Part shown: in pieces, positions 22,149 through 34,903 of the stretch
Numbering within the stretch: position 1 is the stretch's first letter
Layout: each line of letters starts with the position of its first letter
From: Clarireedia homoeocarpa
Taxonomy: Eukaryota; Ascomycota; Leotiomycetes; Helotiales; Rutstroemiaceae
NCBI GenBank assembly: GCA_001465935.1
Contig: LNKV01000003.1
Location: 812,363-876,362, forward strand
Length of the DNA: 64,000 bases
Reading direction: 5' to 3'
Notes under the pieces: generated by a model
What the model was told of the DNA's origin: nothing
Seen by the model: the letters and a program-made list of their open reading frames with translations, nothing else
Database searches by the model: none
Position numbers and translations under genes: made by a program

Positions 22149-23173
22149 ATGTCGACACCCTTGGCATCTTTGGCAATGAGTGCGACTAAGGAAGATCTCC
22201 TAAAGCATCTAAATATGGATCCTGAGACTTATACCCTTATGGCGGTAAGCATAATCTACCCCTAACGCCAGCTATCCCCTCATCTTGACACTATATTGCC
22301 ACAATGATAAAGCTTAACCGTTTAAGTGCTTACTGATCTTGTCCGGCAATATAGAAAGAAGCAGATCAAGTCTATAGGTGGCTGACATCGGAAAAGCGCC
22401 ACCTCAAGGAGAATTGCAAGCGGAAACCTCCGTACGACTGGAGCGATATTGTAGAGAGGTCGAAAGATGAAGCTATGTGCGCTATTGCACAGAACGGATC
22501 CGATCACACAAGCTACTACTGGAATCTAGCGACACCTACCAACGAGTGCCCAAACTGGATCGCAAGATGGTTTCTATATCACAAATTCCGCTATCGAGAT
22601 GGAAGGAATCGAAATGGCGGCGGAAAAGCGGAGGACAGCTCTTCGCGTCATCATCACAGTCACCACCACCACCATTCTTCTCACCACAGGCCGTCGTATG
22701 TCCCAGCAACAGAGCATAATAATTACAGCACGGGATCGTATTATTATTCGGATACATCTGCGAGCTCCGGTATGTGTTAAACGCTCTGTTATTTATTCTT
22801 GTCGACGTTGAGTGAAGCAACGGGTAGACTTTATTTATGCACATGGACTCTGCAGAGAACTTGTGGCAAGTGATGCGTCAACATCCGCTAAACAAGCCAA
22901 GGTGAAGTCCGACTCCAGACTAATAAATGCCAGCAGGAAATGTTGCTCAAGGATACAACTATAGTCCAGCAGGTTTGTGAACATCCACGCTTCCCCACTT
23001 TTTCATCTCTGAGACTGAGTGGCTTTGCAGAGCCTGGTACTTCCAGTAGTTACGCCAATTACGAATCCGGTCAGTCGTATGAATCAACTCCAGCTGAATA
23101 TCAAGCCTACACCTCGAGTGTTCAAGATAGTGGACAGACGAAATCATACTATGATCCCGTTAGGGACATTTAG
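22149..23173 (+). CDS. Small unknown protein with His-rich segment and Ser/Tyr-rich tail
   Basis: Four exons: 22149-22244, 22355-22769, 22937-22972 and 23031-23173, all GT/AG and in phase, giving 229 aa. The 36-nt third exon joins G|GA and G|AG codons without a break, which supports the model. The N-terminal half is globular-looking, with YRWLTSEKRHLKENC, PYDWSDIVERSKDEAMCAIA and NECPNWIARWFLYHKFRYRD. Then comes a basic RNRNGGGK turn and a cluster of about 13 His within 20 residues. The C-terminal third is low-complexity S, Y, G, Q, E and T. No family is recognised. The His cluster could bind metal (inference only). It sits alone between repeat-derived regions. Confidence 0.72.
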
Positions 23174-26100
23174 AGAGGGACTAGTATACATACATGACAC
23201 TTTACGATCTTACGACTCTACGAATATACCTTGGGGCGTTTGGGGGTAGCATACTCATTTCTTGTCTCACTCTTCCTCAACAAATAATGGCACGAATGTC
23301 TCAAACGGTCCTGCGCTAGATGGACTATCTCTATTGGCTTTTTGATACGGAGGCGCTGTTGAAAGTATGCACGAGTTTACGAAAGTGTCTAATGAGTAGT
23401 AATGCTGGGATGGCATTAGCACAAGTTTAGGGGTGATGCAAAGTACTGGTAAATTTTATAAAATTCGATATCTCTTACTCTCAAACTGTTGTGGCACAAC
23501 TTTTGAGTATGCTGTTGAATCTGCATGTGAGGACACCTCACTGCCAGCTTTATATCTTTGCGATGGGCTTTGACAAGGTGAGTAATGTATGCTCAACTTT
23601 TATTTGTTCAAGTCCTTATTATGGTCTTTCCCCGCCACTCCCTGGTTGGTTAAGTGTTTTAGTTGAAAGTCAGGATGGCCCAATGCTCTCAGGCTACATT
23701 CTCGTCTTCATTGAACCAAGGCTTATACTATGCGGAACATTTTGTCACAAAGAACGAGTGCAACTAATCGTTAATCATCGAGGAACAGTATGCCAAATGA
23801 CGGAATGAGAAAGGAGAGGATAAGTGAATAGATCGGAAAGTTGCATACCAATGTGTGATTCGACGTTCTCTAGAGTCACAAACCACAAAGATGCCGTCGG
23901 CATTCATAGAGACATGGTGTGGACCCTGAAAAGTCGACCTTCCATGGTCCTGATATTTGCTCTAATGAAAAATCGGTCAATACTTCTTAGTGATGTGACA
24001 GGCCCGAAAGTGGAAGGCTGATCCAGGCGCAGTATCTCTATCCGACGCGGGCCAAGTCATCTTACGCTCGTGCGCGGACAACCATGACTTCAATGTTAGA
24101 TTAGGCTATGGGGGGTTTTATCTCTTTAAGGCCGTGTCATTGTTACACTAGGGATGCTACACGAAGAACGAGCGCGCCCTACCTCATGCTGTGTGAGCAC
24201 GAGAACTGGGTCAGCTTTGAGACTGGGGACCACTGGACCAGTTGAATGGGGCGCTAGTACCAAATAATCCACCTGCAGTACGGGTGTTCTTATATGTAAC
24301 GGGTTTTTTCTGTCGCATGTTTTCTTATGCAGGAGAGTGAAATGTTTGGGTGAACTATTTGGAAGTGAGTTGACTCTCACTCCTTGACTCCTCGGTCACC
24401 CCATCTACCCCCACGTTTCGATGGACACATAGCAGTACCCCTCTCTGATATTCATGCTACAATTCTTGGAATCTCTGAGATTGATCTACGCAACATCAAG
24501 TTCAACCCTGCCCAAATGGTGCCCAGCCCCTCAATGTGCAGAACCACTAGGAACCACAAGCCATACCCAACACTACTGCACGACACCCTCTGTCTACCAA
24601 GCCTACACTATACCACGTAAGATGTGTCAGAATGACAAAGATTTGTCAGGATTGGACTCGTTCGAGCTCTGCATATGCCACCATATGCTGTGCATCAACC
24701 TTCCTGAGCACACGATTCGTATATAGGAAAATTTCACTACATTAATGATCAGATGATGCATGTAGGGGCTTGGAAATAGATGATACGGTCTTGTATCTTC
24801 CACTCTGTTCTGTCAAAGATAGCGACGATAGAGCACAAAGATATTTTAGCAGAATTCATCGGTACAACATGTTTTAGGGAATCAGGTCTCTCACAACAGA
24901 CTGCCAACGCCTTCACAATTAGTGAACATGGAACATCCATAACTATCTACTGTATACAACGATTTATCCTTTGGTATAACACAATATACGTTAGCAGAAA
25001 AGACATCAATACCCTAGTAAAATGCCAATCATTCTCTCATCAGACGCTGCGCAACCTGGAGCTGCAGGACCCCTTTCTGCAGGCTTGTCAACAACACACA
25101 ACAGTAGCACAGCAGTGAATACAACCGATCAGCTATCAGCACTACCACATTCGCATAGTGCTCAGCTGTCCAGGGTTCATCCATTCCGCAATACCACCAC
25201 AATGACATTTCTCATTCGCGCTGTTGTCGCAGCAAGCCATCGTTGATCCTGACATCGCCTAACGCTCACTCTCACAGCAGACACTTAAAACCAAAATCAC
25301 AGCGCAAGAGTTCCCACGCCACTTCTGATGATACATCTCGAATCTCGATCTATCCCCCCTTATACCCCGTATAACCCAACGAGAAAGACGTCATCTACAA
25401 ACACCCCGCCATCACACATGCAATGCATTGGCCGCCCCACGACAACATAATTGATAATCCGCAATAGTTACCCATTCCCTATCAAACATACCACAGAGTC
25501 AGAATGAACAGCCACACGCGCAGCAGTGATGTACGCTCGCCCCTGCAATCAACAACTTGCCCAATGGCTTGAAAGATAAGAAACGTACGCCAAGGTAGCG
25601 AGCCGAGGATATGCACACCCCACGCATTTGGTTGCGATTCATATTTCAAACTACGGGAACCCTGCATTTAGCACCTGCGCCACCTCGCCGCCATGACCAA
25701 TGGTCGGAACAGAAGAATAACAGGGGAGGAGTGGTAGACACACACGTACAGACATAGTAGCCAAGCACATTCCTAACGAACAATATCTTACGAGGAAGCC
25801 TACTCTGATGTAGCCAAAGGAATGGCACTCAAGTGGTCACTTGACGATGCTAGTACTGTCTATACAAATAGTGGTATCGAAGTTTGAAGGATGATAAATA
25901 TAAGGCGACACAACGTATAGATTCAGGTAAATCTCAGGAGCACAAACACACCAAAGAAAATGAGTACCTATCAGTCCATTCATGTATAATCATACATCTG
26001 TTCTGCATTCACAGTAATGTATACTTTCACTAATCAATCAACGATACGCAACCAATCACTTCATCTTCATCTCGGCTTATCTTCTTATCTCATATGTATG

Positions 26101-26220
26101 CCGTTCTTACCAGTCGAACCATAATTACTGTTACTGAATCTTTATGTCCATTTCTCATCCCACCACCACCGAACAAATAGCATTACAATCCTCCCCCACG
26201 CCCTAGTCGACTATTCTACT
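23174..26220. other. Gene-poor intergenic region
   Basis: About 3 kb without a defensible gene. Weak candidates are a Cys-containing frame at 24454-24726 (WCPAPQCAEPLGTTSHTQHY near its start) and a T/S/H-rich frame at 25022-25246. Neither has splice partners or recognisable motifs. The right end carries the 3' region of KGD1. Confidence 0.5.
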
Positions 26221-29200
26221 CTACTCCCCCTTCAACTTATCCTGCGTAACCGTGAAAGCAGTCTCCAACAACTCTGCCTCCTCCTTAGTATGACTAGCCT
26301 TAAGACCTGTCGCCACACTAGCACTTGGGTTTCTACCCGCATACATGACGTGTTTCCTATCGTGGTGCTGGGTGTTGTTCAGGAGGGTCTCGATTCTGGG
26401 TTGAGTGAAACTCCATGCACCAGCGTTCAGTGGTTCTTCTTGACACCAGACGATGGTCTTGGCGTTGGGGTACATATCGAGGTTCTCTTTCAGGAGTTGC
26501 CATGGAAAGGGGTTAAGTTGTTCGATACGGGTGAAGGCGGTATCTTTAATGTTGTTCTCGGTACGGTATTTGCTGAGGGCAGCCCAAACTTGTCCGGTGC
26601 AGAGAATTACACGCTCAATGTTCTCAGGGTCGTTGATAGTTTTGCCGTGTTCAGGGTCGGGGATGATCCATTTGAATTGAGAATCACCGGTGAATTCATC
26701 AATTGATGAGCGTGCTAGAGGATGACGGAGAAGGGACTTAGAGAAGAACAAGATGAGGGCTTGTTATTGTTAGCTGAAGTGTTCAGATCATGGAAAGAAT
26801 TAAAAACTTACGTTTGCGGAATTGTCTGTGTATTTGTCGTCTTAGGATGTGGAACAAGTTAGATGGCGATGTCATGTAGGCGATTTGCATGTTACAGTCC
26901 TGATGTTGACGTTCGAGTTTTTCTGGAGATGGGAAGATGCGAGGATCTTCGTTACAGAGTTGAAGGTATCTCTCCATACGACCGGAAGAGTGCTCAGGTC
27001 CTTGTCCATCATAACCGTGCGGCAGCGACATGACAAGTCCGGACCTCTGCATCCACTTGACTTCTCCAGACGCGACGAACTGATCGATGATACATTGGGC
27101 GTTGTTGGCGAAGTCACCGAATTGTGCCTCCCACATGACGAGAGCATCAGGGGAAGAGAGGGAGTATCCATACTCGAAACCAAGAGCACCGAACTCACTT
27201 AATGAAGAATTGGCAATGACGAACTTGCCTTGGTCCTTGCTGATGTGTTGAAGTGGAGTATATGTCTTTTCGTTCTCTTGATCATGGAACACAGCGTGTC
27301 TTTGAGAGAAGGTACCACGCTCGACATCTTGGCCAGAAACGCGTACGTGGTGGCCCTCGCTAACGAGGGATCCAAAAGCAAGAGCCTCAGCAGTGGACCA
27401 GTCAATGTTTTGTCCCTCGCTCACAGTCTTAACACGGTTACTCAGGATACGCTTGAGATTGCGGTGGACGTTAAAATCTTCTGGCGCAGTGCCAATAGTC
27501 TCAGCAATGTGCTCCAAAGTATGTGTGGGTACGCCAGTGGGGTTGTGAGGAAGTACTTCCGTAGCGAGTTCTTTTGGAGACTTGAAGCCGTTCCAGGCAG
27601 AGGTGGTCCATTCCTTTGAGGTAGGTTGGTAGTCCTTGCTCTTGGCAAAGCTGTCTTCCAACATTCCCCAAACCCACTTTCGGTGCTCCTCAATGTCCTC
27701 CTTGGTGAAGCTGCCATCTTTAAGAAGTTGATCAATGTAGATATCAATCTGAGGACTTTTCTTTTGAATACGCTTGTACATGAGTGGTTGAGTGAAAGAT
27801 GGTTGATCAGTCTCGTTGTGACCATGCTTTCTGTAACAGACCAAATCGATTACGACATCACGTTGGAACTCAGCACGCCAGTCAGCAGCCAGTTGACAGA
27901 CAAAATTGACAGCCTCGACGTCATCAGCATTAACGTGGAATACAGGAGCATCAATGGACTTGGCAATATCAGTACAGTAAGCAGTCGATCGAGCAAATCT
28001 AGGATCAGTGGTGAAACCAATTTGGTTGTTAACAACCAAGTGGACAGTTCCGCCAGTAGAGTATGCTGGCAAAGAGTGGAATCCTAAGCACTCGTAAACA
28101 ACACCTTGCGCGGCGAAAGCAGCGTCACCATGAAGCAAAACACCCATAGCTGTTTTGTGGTCCTTCTCATCATTGTTGTAGTGTTGGATGGCTCGGGTTT
28201 TTCCAAGAACAACGGGATCCTCGGCCTCAAGATGAGAAGGGTTAGCGACCAAAGAAAGTTGAACGCGCTTGCCAGATGGTGTCGGGCGCTCGAAGTTCAT
28301 TCCTAAATGGTACTTGACATCACCAGAACCTTCGTCTTCGGCAGCAGCAGAACCACCGAATTCACTGAAAATCGACTCATTCGGTTTTCGGACAACGTTA
28401 CTAAGTACGTTGAGACGACCACGATGCGGCATACCAATGACAATATCCTTGACGCCGAAATCCACACTTCGGTCGATCAAAGCTTTCATTCCAGGTACTA
28501 AAGTTTCACAACCTTCTAACCCGAAACGCTTGTCGTTAGGATATTTAGTAGCTAAGAAAGCTTCGAAACTAGAACTCCAGATCAAGCGGTCCAAGATTCG
28601 GCGCTTCTCATCAATAGAATATTTGAAAGGTTTCTCAACCTCAATGCGCGCTCGCAACCAATCACATTGCTCTCTGTCTGGAATATGAATGTATTCAACA
28701 CCGTATGAACCGCAGTAGATCCGTTCGCAAGCTGCGATAATATCGCGCAACTTCATTTTCTCGCGTCCTTCTTTTTTGAAATGAGGTAAAATACCAGGGC
28801 CAAGAGAGTATTCGGTATCGAGGTCTTTTTCGGTGAACTGATAATGTTCGAGTTGTAATTCCTTAGGTCTGCTGTAGCCAAATTGCTCGGCTTCACGTCG
28901 GATTCCCAAAGGATCAATGTCCGCCTTATGATGGCCACGAGCTTGGTAGGCACGACATAATAGTTGTACTTTTAGATGGTTCGTAACTTCTGAACCCTGT
29001 GCACCACCCAAGCCCGGTAGGAAACTTGGTACACCTCCAGTAGGAGTAGGAACTAGGGTTGGAGGAGGGGTAAATGCTTGTGACATTGGCATATCCCCGT
29101 TCTCCATATTCCTGAAGTAGACCTGCCATGAGATGTGCACACTTGAGGGGTCCTCCTTCCATTGCATATACATCTCATCAATGTAGTTTGCAGTGTTTCC

Positions 29201-29431
29201 GGACAAGAAGCTGTCGTTTGAATCTGGAGCATTCGCAGCTGTGGACTCATATCTCTTTTGGGATACAACGGCTAGAGAGCGACGTTTCGATGATAGTGCC
29301 GAGGCCGCGGAAGCTTTCGAGGTCGAGAGAGGAGATCTAGAGCTCGTACATAGCGATCGAGCAGAGCAGCCACCTTTCAAGAGCTGGCTGCTCGTTTGCC
29401 GTAACGAATTTCGAAGCATTGCGCCTGTCAA
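26221..29431 (-). CDS. kgd1: 2-oxoglutarate dehydrogenase E1 component, mitochondrial
   Basis: Two exons: 29431-26812 and 26759-26221, separated by a 52-nt intron that cuts FRK|PLILFFSKSLLRH. The protein is 1052 aa, normal for the family. Residues 1 to about 65 form a Ser/Arg/Ala-rich mitochondrial presequence, followed by the OGDH N-terminal motif SGNTANYIDEMYMQWKEDP. The E1 core holds VIGMPHRGRLNVL and the thiamine-diphosphate site HGDAAFAAQGVVYE (about residue 435) with VVNNQIGFTTDPR. The C-terminal part includes SLPHGYDGQGPEHSSGRMER and TIVWCQEEPLNAGAW. It decarboxylates 2-oxoglutarate and passes the succinyl group to E2 lipoate in the TCA cycle. It is divergent from TFB1 across 765 bp. 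Confidence 0.97.
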
Positions 29432-30196
29432 TGCAAAGTAGAGAAACTCGAACCCAGATGATCGAGTGGGGTAACGGGAAGACTGGGAAGATCAATAGTT
29501 CTATGAGGTCGAAAAGGAGAGGCGGAGTAAGTCTTTTTTTGTCAAATACAAGAACTGCGTAACCAGTGCTAGAGCATCTCGGAAGGAAAGGCAAACGAGT
29601 CAACTGACCGAATCAATCAGAATCGATGAATTTTTGGTGGGTGCGAACAGGGGCGGATGAGATGTTTATTTTGGAATAAATGCCTCGTATTTCCGGTAAT
29701 TGAGGCAAAAATCATTTCATGCGGAAATAATAAATTCCGTGTTTTTCACCATTTAACCAAGGCTATGACATATGCGCCTAAGCTATATACAGCTTAGACT
29801 GAGCACAAAGATGTGTCAGCAATTTTGCTTACATTCTGGCTGGACAAACAACTGCAAGTGATCAAAGGGACCGCAATCATCAGTTATCACGTTCTCCCGC
29901 ACAACCACCCTTCCTGCAGGTAAAAGTACGCAAGAACTGGTCATATGCGTTGATCTGACTACAATACAATAAGCAGAACCCGAATACTATGGGATCATAG
30001 ACGCCGCATCTGGAAAGACGAGTGTGCAATATTCTGGGTTCTTGGAGGGCAACGGTCCTTCACCACCCCTCAACCCCCGGGTCTCGCCACCCACGACCTT
30101 AGCACCGCTTTACTTAAATATTAAAGAGAAGTTCATAGCGAAGAGTGTGACTTCTTCAGATGCAGCAAGGTGTGGCTCAGGATTTTACATGAAGAG
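29432..30196. other. Divergent intergenic region, KGD1 and TFB1
   Basis: 765 bp between the two start codons must hold both promoters. The middle (about 29670-29760) is AT-rich. No ORF with coding character is seen, and I cannot assign specific sites. Confidence 0.55.
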
Positions 30197-32174
30197 ATGG
30201 CGCCACCCGTCCAAGGGCTTGCTGCATATAAGAAGAAGGATGGCACCCTGAGTATCACCACAGATCAAAAGTCGATCCAATGGCTACCATTAAAAGCCAC
30301 TGGAGCGGAGTCTGCAGTAAATATTGCTGTGGCAGATATCACTAGTGGGTTTCTCGAAACGTTGGTGATTCATAACTTCCAGAGTTAACTCAATTTCAGA
30401 CCTGCAGCAGACACCGGAAACTGCCCCAAAGGTAATGCTGAAGATATTTGAGAAGACAACAAATGCGCCTGAATCAGTAACCCATCTTTTTCATTTCAAC
30501 TCACCGGGAAATCCACGTGGAGAAGCCAATGCTGTCAAGGATGTCTTGACAAATCTGATAAGTGCTCTGAAGGCTGGGGATGTCACTGTACCAAAGGCAA
30601 ATGGTTCAGGCGCTACTTCAGCATCTATGGCTATTGCCAGCGCTGTCGCTTCGAAGCCTGGTTCTGTAAATGCTAAATGGTATGACGATACCCAACTGAA
30701 AGCGGATATCGAACTGCAACAATCCCTCATGAAAAAAGACCCAGCGTTAAAACGAACGTATATGGAATCTAGGCGGACGAAGCCAGATACGATATCCGAT
30801 TCTCAGTTTAACTCTCAGTTCTGGTCTGCAAGAACCAATCTTTTACGTGCCCATGCTGTCGAAACATCTCAAAAGAGAGGAGCCTACAACGTCTTGTCTG
30901 CCGTTAAACCGCGACAAGTTGACGGAGAGCTCAAGATGAACATCAGTGCCGAGCAGGTTCAGTTGATATTTAGTCAGCATCCGTTAGTCAAAAAAGTCTA
31001 CGATGAAAATGTACCGAAACTTAACGAAATGGAATTTTGGTCTCGATTCTTCCTTAGTCGCCTGTTCAAGAAGCTTAAAGGCGAGCGCATCACGGAAGCC
31101 GATAGTCTTGATCCAACTTTTGATAGATATCTCAACGCTAATACGGATGATGGACTCGATCAGCGACTCTTATCCACACATATTCCCCACATTATTGATC
31201 TCGAGGGCAATGAGGAGAATCAAGGCGGTATCAAAGCCGGTAATCGAAAGGATATCACCATGAGACCAGCCTCTTCAGCCAAAGTCCCTATAGTTCGCAC
31301 ACTCAACAGTTTGAGTGAGAAAATTATGGCTCATGTTGCACCTTCTGATGTCGACCCCGCTGATCCTATTGGCATGGATGAAGAGACGTTCAACTCCTTG
31401 GCTCTACGAGATCTTCAAGGGGATGCGGAGGAGAATCGAATCATGCTCAATATCAAAGAGCAAAATCAATTCTTCTCGAGCGAAAAGTCTGCTGTATCCG
31501 AGGAGGCTGCTCTGTATGCAAAACAGGTTCCTGCTGAGGTCCTCTTCAATTTGCAATCGGATCTTGATCCCTCCTTGATGGACACTGATGGTACCGGAGG
31601 CTTAAACTTGCGAACAGCTATCGGCGTGAACGAAGATAGTGATAGTGAGGAGGAAAATGACGAGAAGATTGCACACGTTGGAAGTAAAGCCAGCTTTATC
31701 GAAGCCCAAAAACAAATATTGGAAGGTATTGCGGCTCGACGGGCAGAGATTGATGGATCCGGTGCCGACTCTTCATTAGCAGGGTTGTCGCAAACTCTTT
31801 TCGACAGACTGACTTTAACCCATGCTACGACAGTCGAATTTCTTCATCACTTTTGGCTTATGTTCCTCTCCGGGGATCCAGATCGTGCGAATGAGCTTGC
31901 AAAAATGGTAGAAACATTGGACAGAGCTATGGATAGGATAAATGCCGTAGCAGCTGATGCTGAGAAAGAGAGAGAAGATATCATAATGAAGCAAAAAGTG
32001 CATCTGCGAAATGTTTGGGAGCAGACCGGTAAAAAGATCAAATGGAATCCGGATTCTGTTGGCGGTGGAGAAAGGGTGGTTAGAGAGATGATGCAGCCGA
32101 CCATTCAGACTTTACAAAAAGCATCCAAAGAATATAGAAAGGCGTTGGCTGCCGAGAGTGTTGACGCAGCCTAA
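30197..32174 (+). CDS. tfb1: TFIIH core subunit Tfb1 (p62)
   Basis: Two exons: 30197-30344 and 30400-32174, with a 55-nt intron (donor GTGGGT) inside the PH domain, giving 640 aa. The start MAPPVQGLAAYKKKDGTLSI and the join ADIT|NLQQTPETAPKVMLKIF reproduce the Tfb1/p62 pleckstrin-like domain (about 1-110), which binds TFIIE and acidic activation or repair factors. Two BSD domains follow: one at about 140-200 (AKWYDDTQLKADIELQQSLM, then FWSARTNLLRAHA) and one at about 231-280 (VKKVYDENVPKLNEMEFW, then SRFFLSRLFKKLKGERI). The C-terminal helices anchor the XPD/p44 core. It acts in RNA polymerase II initiation and nucleotide-excision repair in the nucleus. RPB1 also lies in this window, but the linkage is probably coincidental. 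Confidence 0.95.
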
Positions 32175-32430
32175 TGAAATTGCGCATTCGGATTGGTTAG
32201 ACATAACATAGCGACGGAGTTATCTGGGAATGGAAGGAAGACTTGAGGTCGACGTGCCTGCCATATTTGAGCGGTTGGAACTGACTCAAAACATCATTAA
32301 TTCATTGCACTTGCTCACTTATGAAGTGATAAAACAAAATCGCTTCTTATGCTTGTATGCCCTTTTCTGTTCATCAGTTACACATCCATTCCTCGTACTG
32401 GCTTCCGTCTTATGATTTTGTATATGCATC

Positions 32431-34296
32431 ATGAATACCAACACAGTTATGCTTTTAGAACCTACATCACCGCCAAGTGTTAGAGGTGCTTTATTACCCA
32501 AAACGACACCTCCGCAGTCATCGCCAATGAAAAATGTGCGTCGTAAGACGTCCTTCCTTCGGCAAGGAGATTCCTCTGAGGAATCCCCGTTGAGTTCTAG
32601 CAGTTCAATATTCGAAGCATTCTTATTCTCTGGCAGCAGTAGTGAAGAGAGTGCACACAAGATGGAGACATGGCCACGGATCAAGCAATCCATGTTTCAC
32701 AGCACCCGGCCGAATAATGAAAACGAAAGACAGCCATCATCATCACTACGATTGGAGACTACACCTATCATTACGGAAACCGAATTTCTTTATGGCCATG
32801 GAACAGTTCTAGATACAATTACCGAGCAAAAGAGCTATGGAACGATCCGTAGCGTGGCTCGTACAAAATCCGCAGAGGAATTGCTCACCGTTCCACTTCT
32901 CGGTCATCGTGATAGTTTTACTCTAGGCAAAAATATATCTTGTCGCAAGCATTCTTTCAGTCTGGACGGCATATGGTCGATAAAAGATTCTTACCACGAT
33001 GCATGTTCTATGATTGAGCGGGTGGCTCGGCGCAGTCTCTCTATACATGAGATTTATGCAAAGCCCAAAGAACCTATCATTGCACCTCCTGAGCGTCCTG
33101 CCACTCCACCAGGATGTCCTTCGTGGACTGAAGCACAACAGCCAGGCCCACGTCCGCATATTGTCCCTAATCATACACGCCTTCAACGCCTCCTCAGGAT
33201 GCCATCGTCCGGTCTCAAACTCTCCACACGAGCTCCTTCTACGGGCTTCTCCTTTACCCGTAGATCCGTTTCTGCCCCAGCTGAAACGCCTCGTCTTCCT
33301 CCTCGCTTCCGTGTGCCGAAGAGCGTCTACTCAGCCATTGAGAACCATCCATTCAATCGTGTGGTAGTACAGAAGCCTGACTCCGAACCTCCCGTCGACC
33401 CTCCAAGACTCATACCTGCACCTGTATCTTCCAGTCGAGCTCAAACATCTCGTATCCCAATATCTACACCTACAATTGCGGAGGAGGCAAATAGAAGAGG
33501 AAAGGGTAAAGGCAAGCTAGTCCGTTTCACACCTTCCGCTACTGCTCGCGATTCTGAAATGATTAATCTGCGTAACGCCATGGAAGCAACGAGTTCTACA
33601 GCATTTCATCCCTTGGATGACATAATGGTTTGTGAAAGTCAACCACCAAAGGAATGTCCACATCGCAAAGATCAGCGTAACAAGTTGAAAACTCTCAATG
33701 CCGAATTCACAGTTCCGCCAAGCAACCAGTACTTGCCTTTGGCATCCATTGCATCTGTTGTATCATTCTCCCATTACGACCTCAATGGCCAAGGTCTGAC
33801 CCCGAGTGTCTCAATGCAGATGTCTCCTATCGAAAGAATCCCGACCATCACCAGCAAAGCTCCCTCAATCGCTGTTTCACTGACCGAAACCGCAGCTGAA
33901 GATTATTCCATCGATATCGGCATCATCGACAGCTTTCCAAACACCCCGTCCACCCATACTTCAAATCCATATCTTATGTCCGGTGCTCTACTCCCTCCAT
34001 CTTTGCCGCAATCCGCCATTGAAGTCCCCATAATGACCGGTGCGCAACTCATGGATATTCCTCCACACGCTGAGAATACGAAACCGGTATTGAATGAGAG
34101 TGGAATATGCTGGAAGTGCAAGTATGAAGGGCTGAAAACGAAGGTTGGCTCGTGGGTGGGGCGGAGTGGTGAATGGCTTTGTTTTGTTTGCTGTGGAGGC
34201 GATTTTGGTGAGTTGAACTTACAAGACGAGAGCGAGGGGGAGGCGAGGAGAAGAAGGAGGGCGGTTTTGGCTGGGGTACAGAGCGTTGGTTTGTAG
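32431..34296 (+). CDS. Long disordered protein with C-terminal zinc-ribbon-like motif
   Basis: Single exon, 621 aa, on the same strand as TFB1 and 256 bp downstream of it. Most of the sequence is Ser/Pro/Thr-rich and probably disordered, with repeated SSEES acidic-serine patches in the first 80 residues (sites typical of casein-kinase targets) and basic RRSVS/KRGKGKGK-like patches later. The ordered part seems to be the C-terminus at about 575-610: CWKCKYEGLKTKVGSW, then LCFVCCGGDFGE, spaced C-X2-C-X20-C-X2-C as in a zinc ribbon. No family is recognised. Nuclear or cell-cycle roles would be guesswork. Confidence 0.8.
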   Translation: MNTNTVMLLEPTSPPSVRGALLPKTTPPQSSPMKNVRRKTSFLRQGDSSEESPLSSSSSIFEAFLFSGSSSEESAHKMETWPRIKQSMFHSTRPNNENERQPSSSLRLETTPIITETEFLYGHGTVLDTITEQKSYGTIRSVARTKSAEELLTVPLLGHRDSFTLGKNISCRKHSFSLDGIWSIKDSYHDACSMIERVARRSLSIHEIYAKPKEPIIAPPERPATPPGCPSWTEAQQPGPRPHIVPNHTRLQRLLRMPSSGLKLSTRAPSTGFSFTRRSVSAPAETPRLPPRFRVPKSVYSAIENHPFNRVVVQKPDSEPPVDPPRLIPAPVSSSRAQTSRIPISTPTIAEEANRRGKGKGKLVRFTPSATARDSEMINLRNAMEATSSTAFHPLDDIMVCESQPPKECPHRKDQRNKLKTLNAEFTVPPSNQYLPLASIASVVSFSHYDLNGQGLTPSVSMQMSPIERIPTITSKAPSIAVSLTETAAEDYSIDIGIIDSFPNTPSTHTSNPYLMSGALLPPSLPQSAIEVPIMTGAQLMDIPPHAENTKPVLNESGICWKCKYEGLKTKVGSWVGRSGEWLCFVCCGGDFGELNLQDESEGEARRRRRAVLAGVQSVGL

Positions 34297-34903
34297 TAGT
34301 GTGGTGGGGGTTGCGAGGTGAAGGGCTGGGGTGTATAGGCTGTGCGGGATTGAAATATTGTATATTGTTTGAGTCGATGGAGATGCGTATTAGAAGGGAA
34401 AAGATTCATAGTAGTATAAATAAACAGATGTTGGTATTGATAAAGCCTTATTAGTATGGATTCTAACAAATTTGTTCTTTCCGCAACTATAGTATACATA
34501 CATGTATGCATCATGAAATACATAGGTAACGTCATGTTCGTGAATGTAGATCATTGACATACATATTTACTGACAGGCTTCAGGCCTGCGATATTCTACA
34601 GTTACCACAATTCTAAGAACTCTGGAGATTTCTCATTGAGAATTAGATAACCGAATTCCTAATATCAAGATTGTATTCTAAAGGATAAAGAAGCTTGTTG
34701 AAGTCCGAGATCGCAACATGGTCCATGAAATAGTGTCCCCCTTGGTGGGTTCTCCATGCGCCATGAATTGACTGCAGAAAGCGATGCGAAGAAGTAAATA
34801 TATTTATCCATATACAAATAGTATTTACAGCTATTAAGTCGATTTATTATCAACGCTGATCGATCTAGATCTCCTATCCATCGGCGAAGAGAGAGAGCGG
34901 TCG
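34297..34903. other. Convergent intergenic gap
   Basis: 607 bp between two 3' ends. AT-rich. A small palindrome around CAGGCTTCAGGCCTGCG lies near 34574. No gene seen. Confidence 0.5.

Noticed and set aside
24126..24726. Possible small Cys-containing protein
   Set aside because: Cysteine spacing is irregular and there is no supporting exon structure; cannot be separated from chance.
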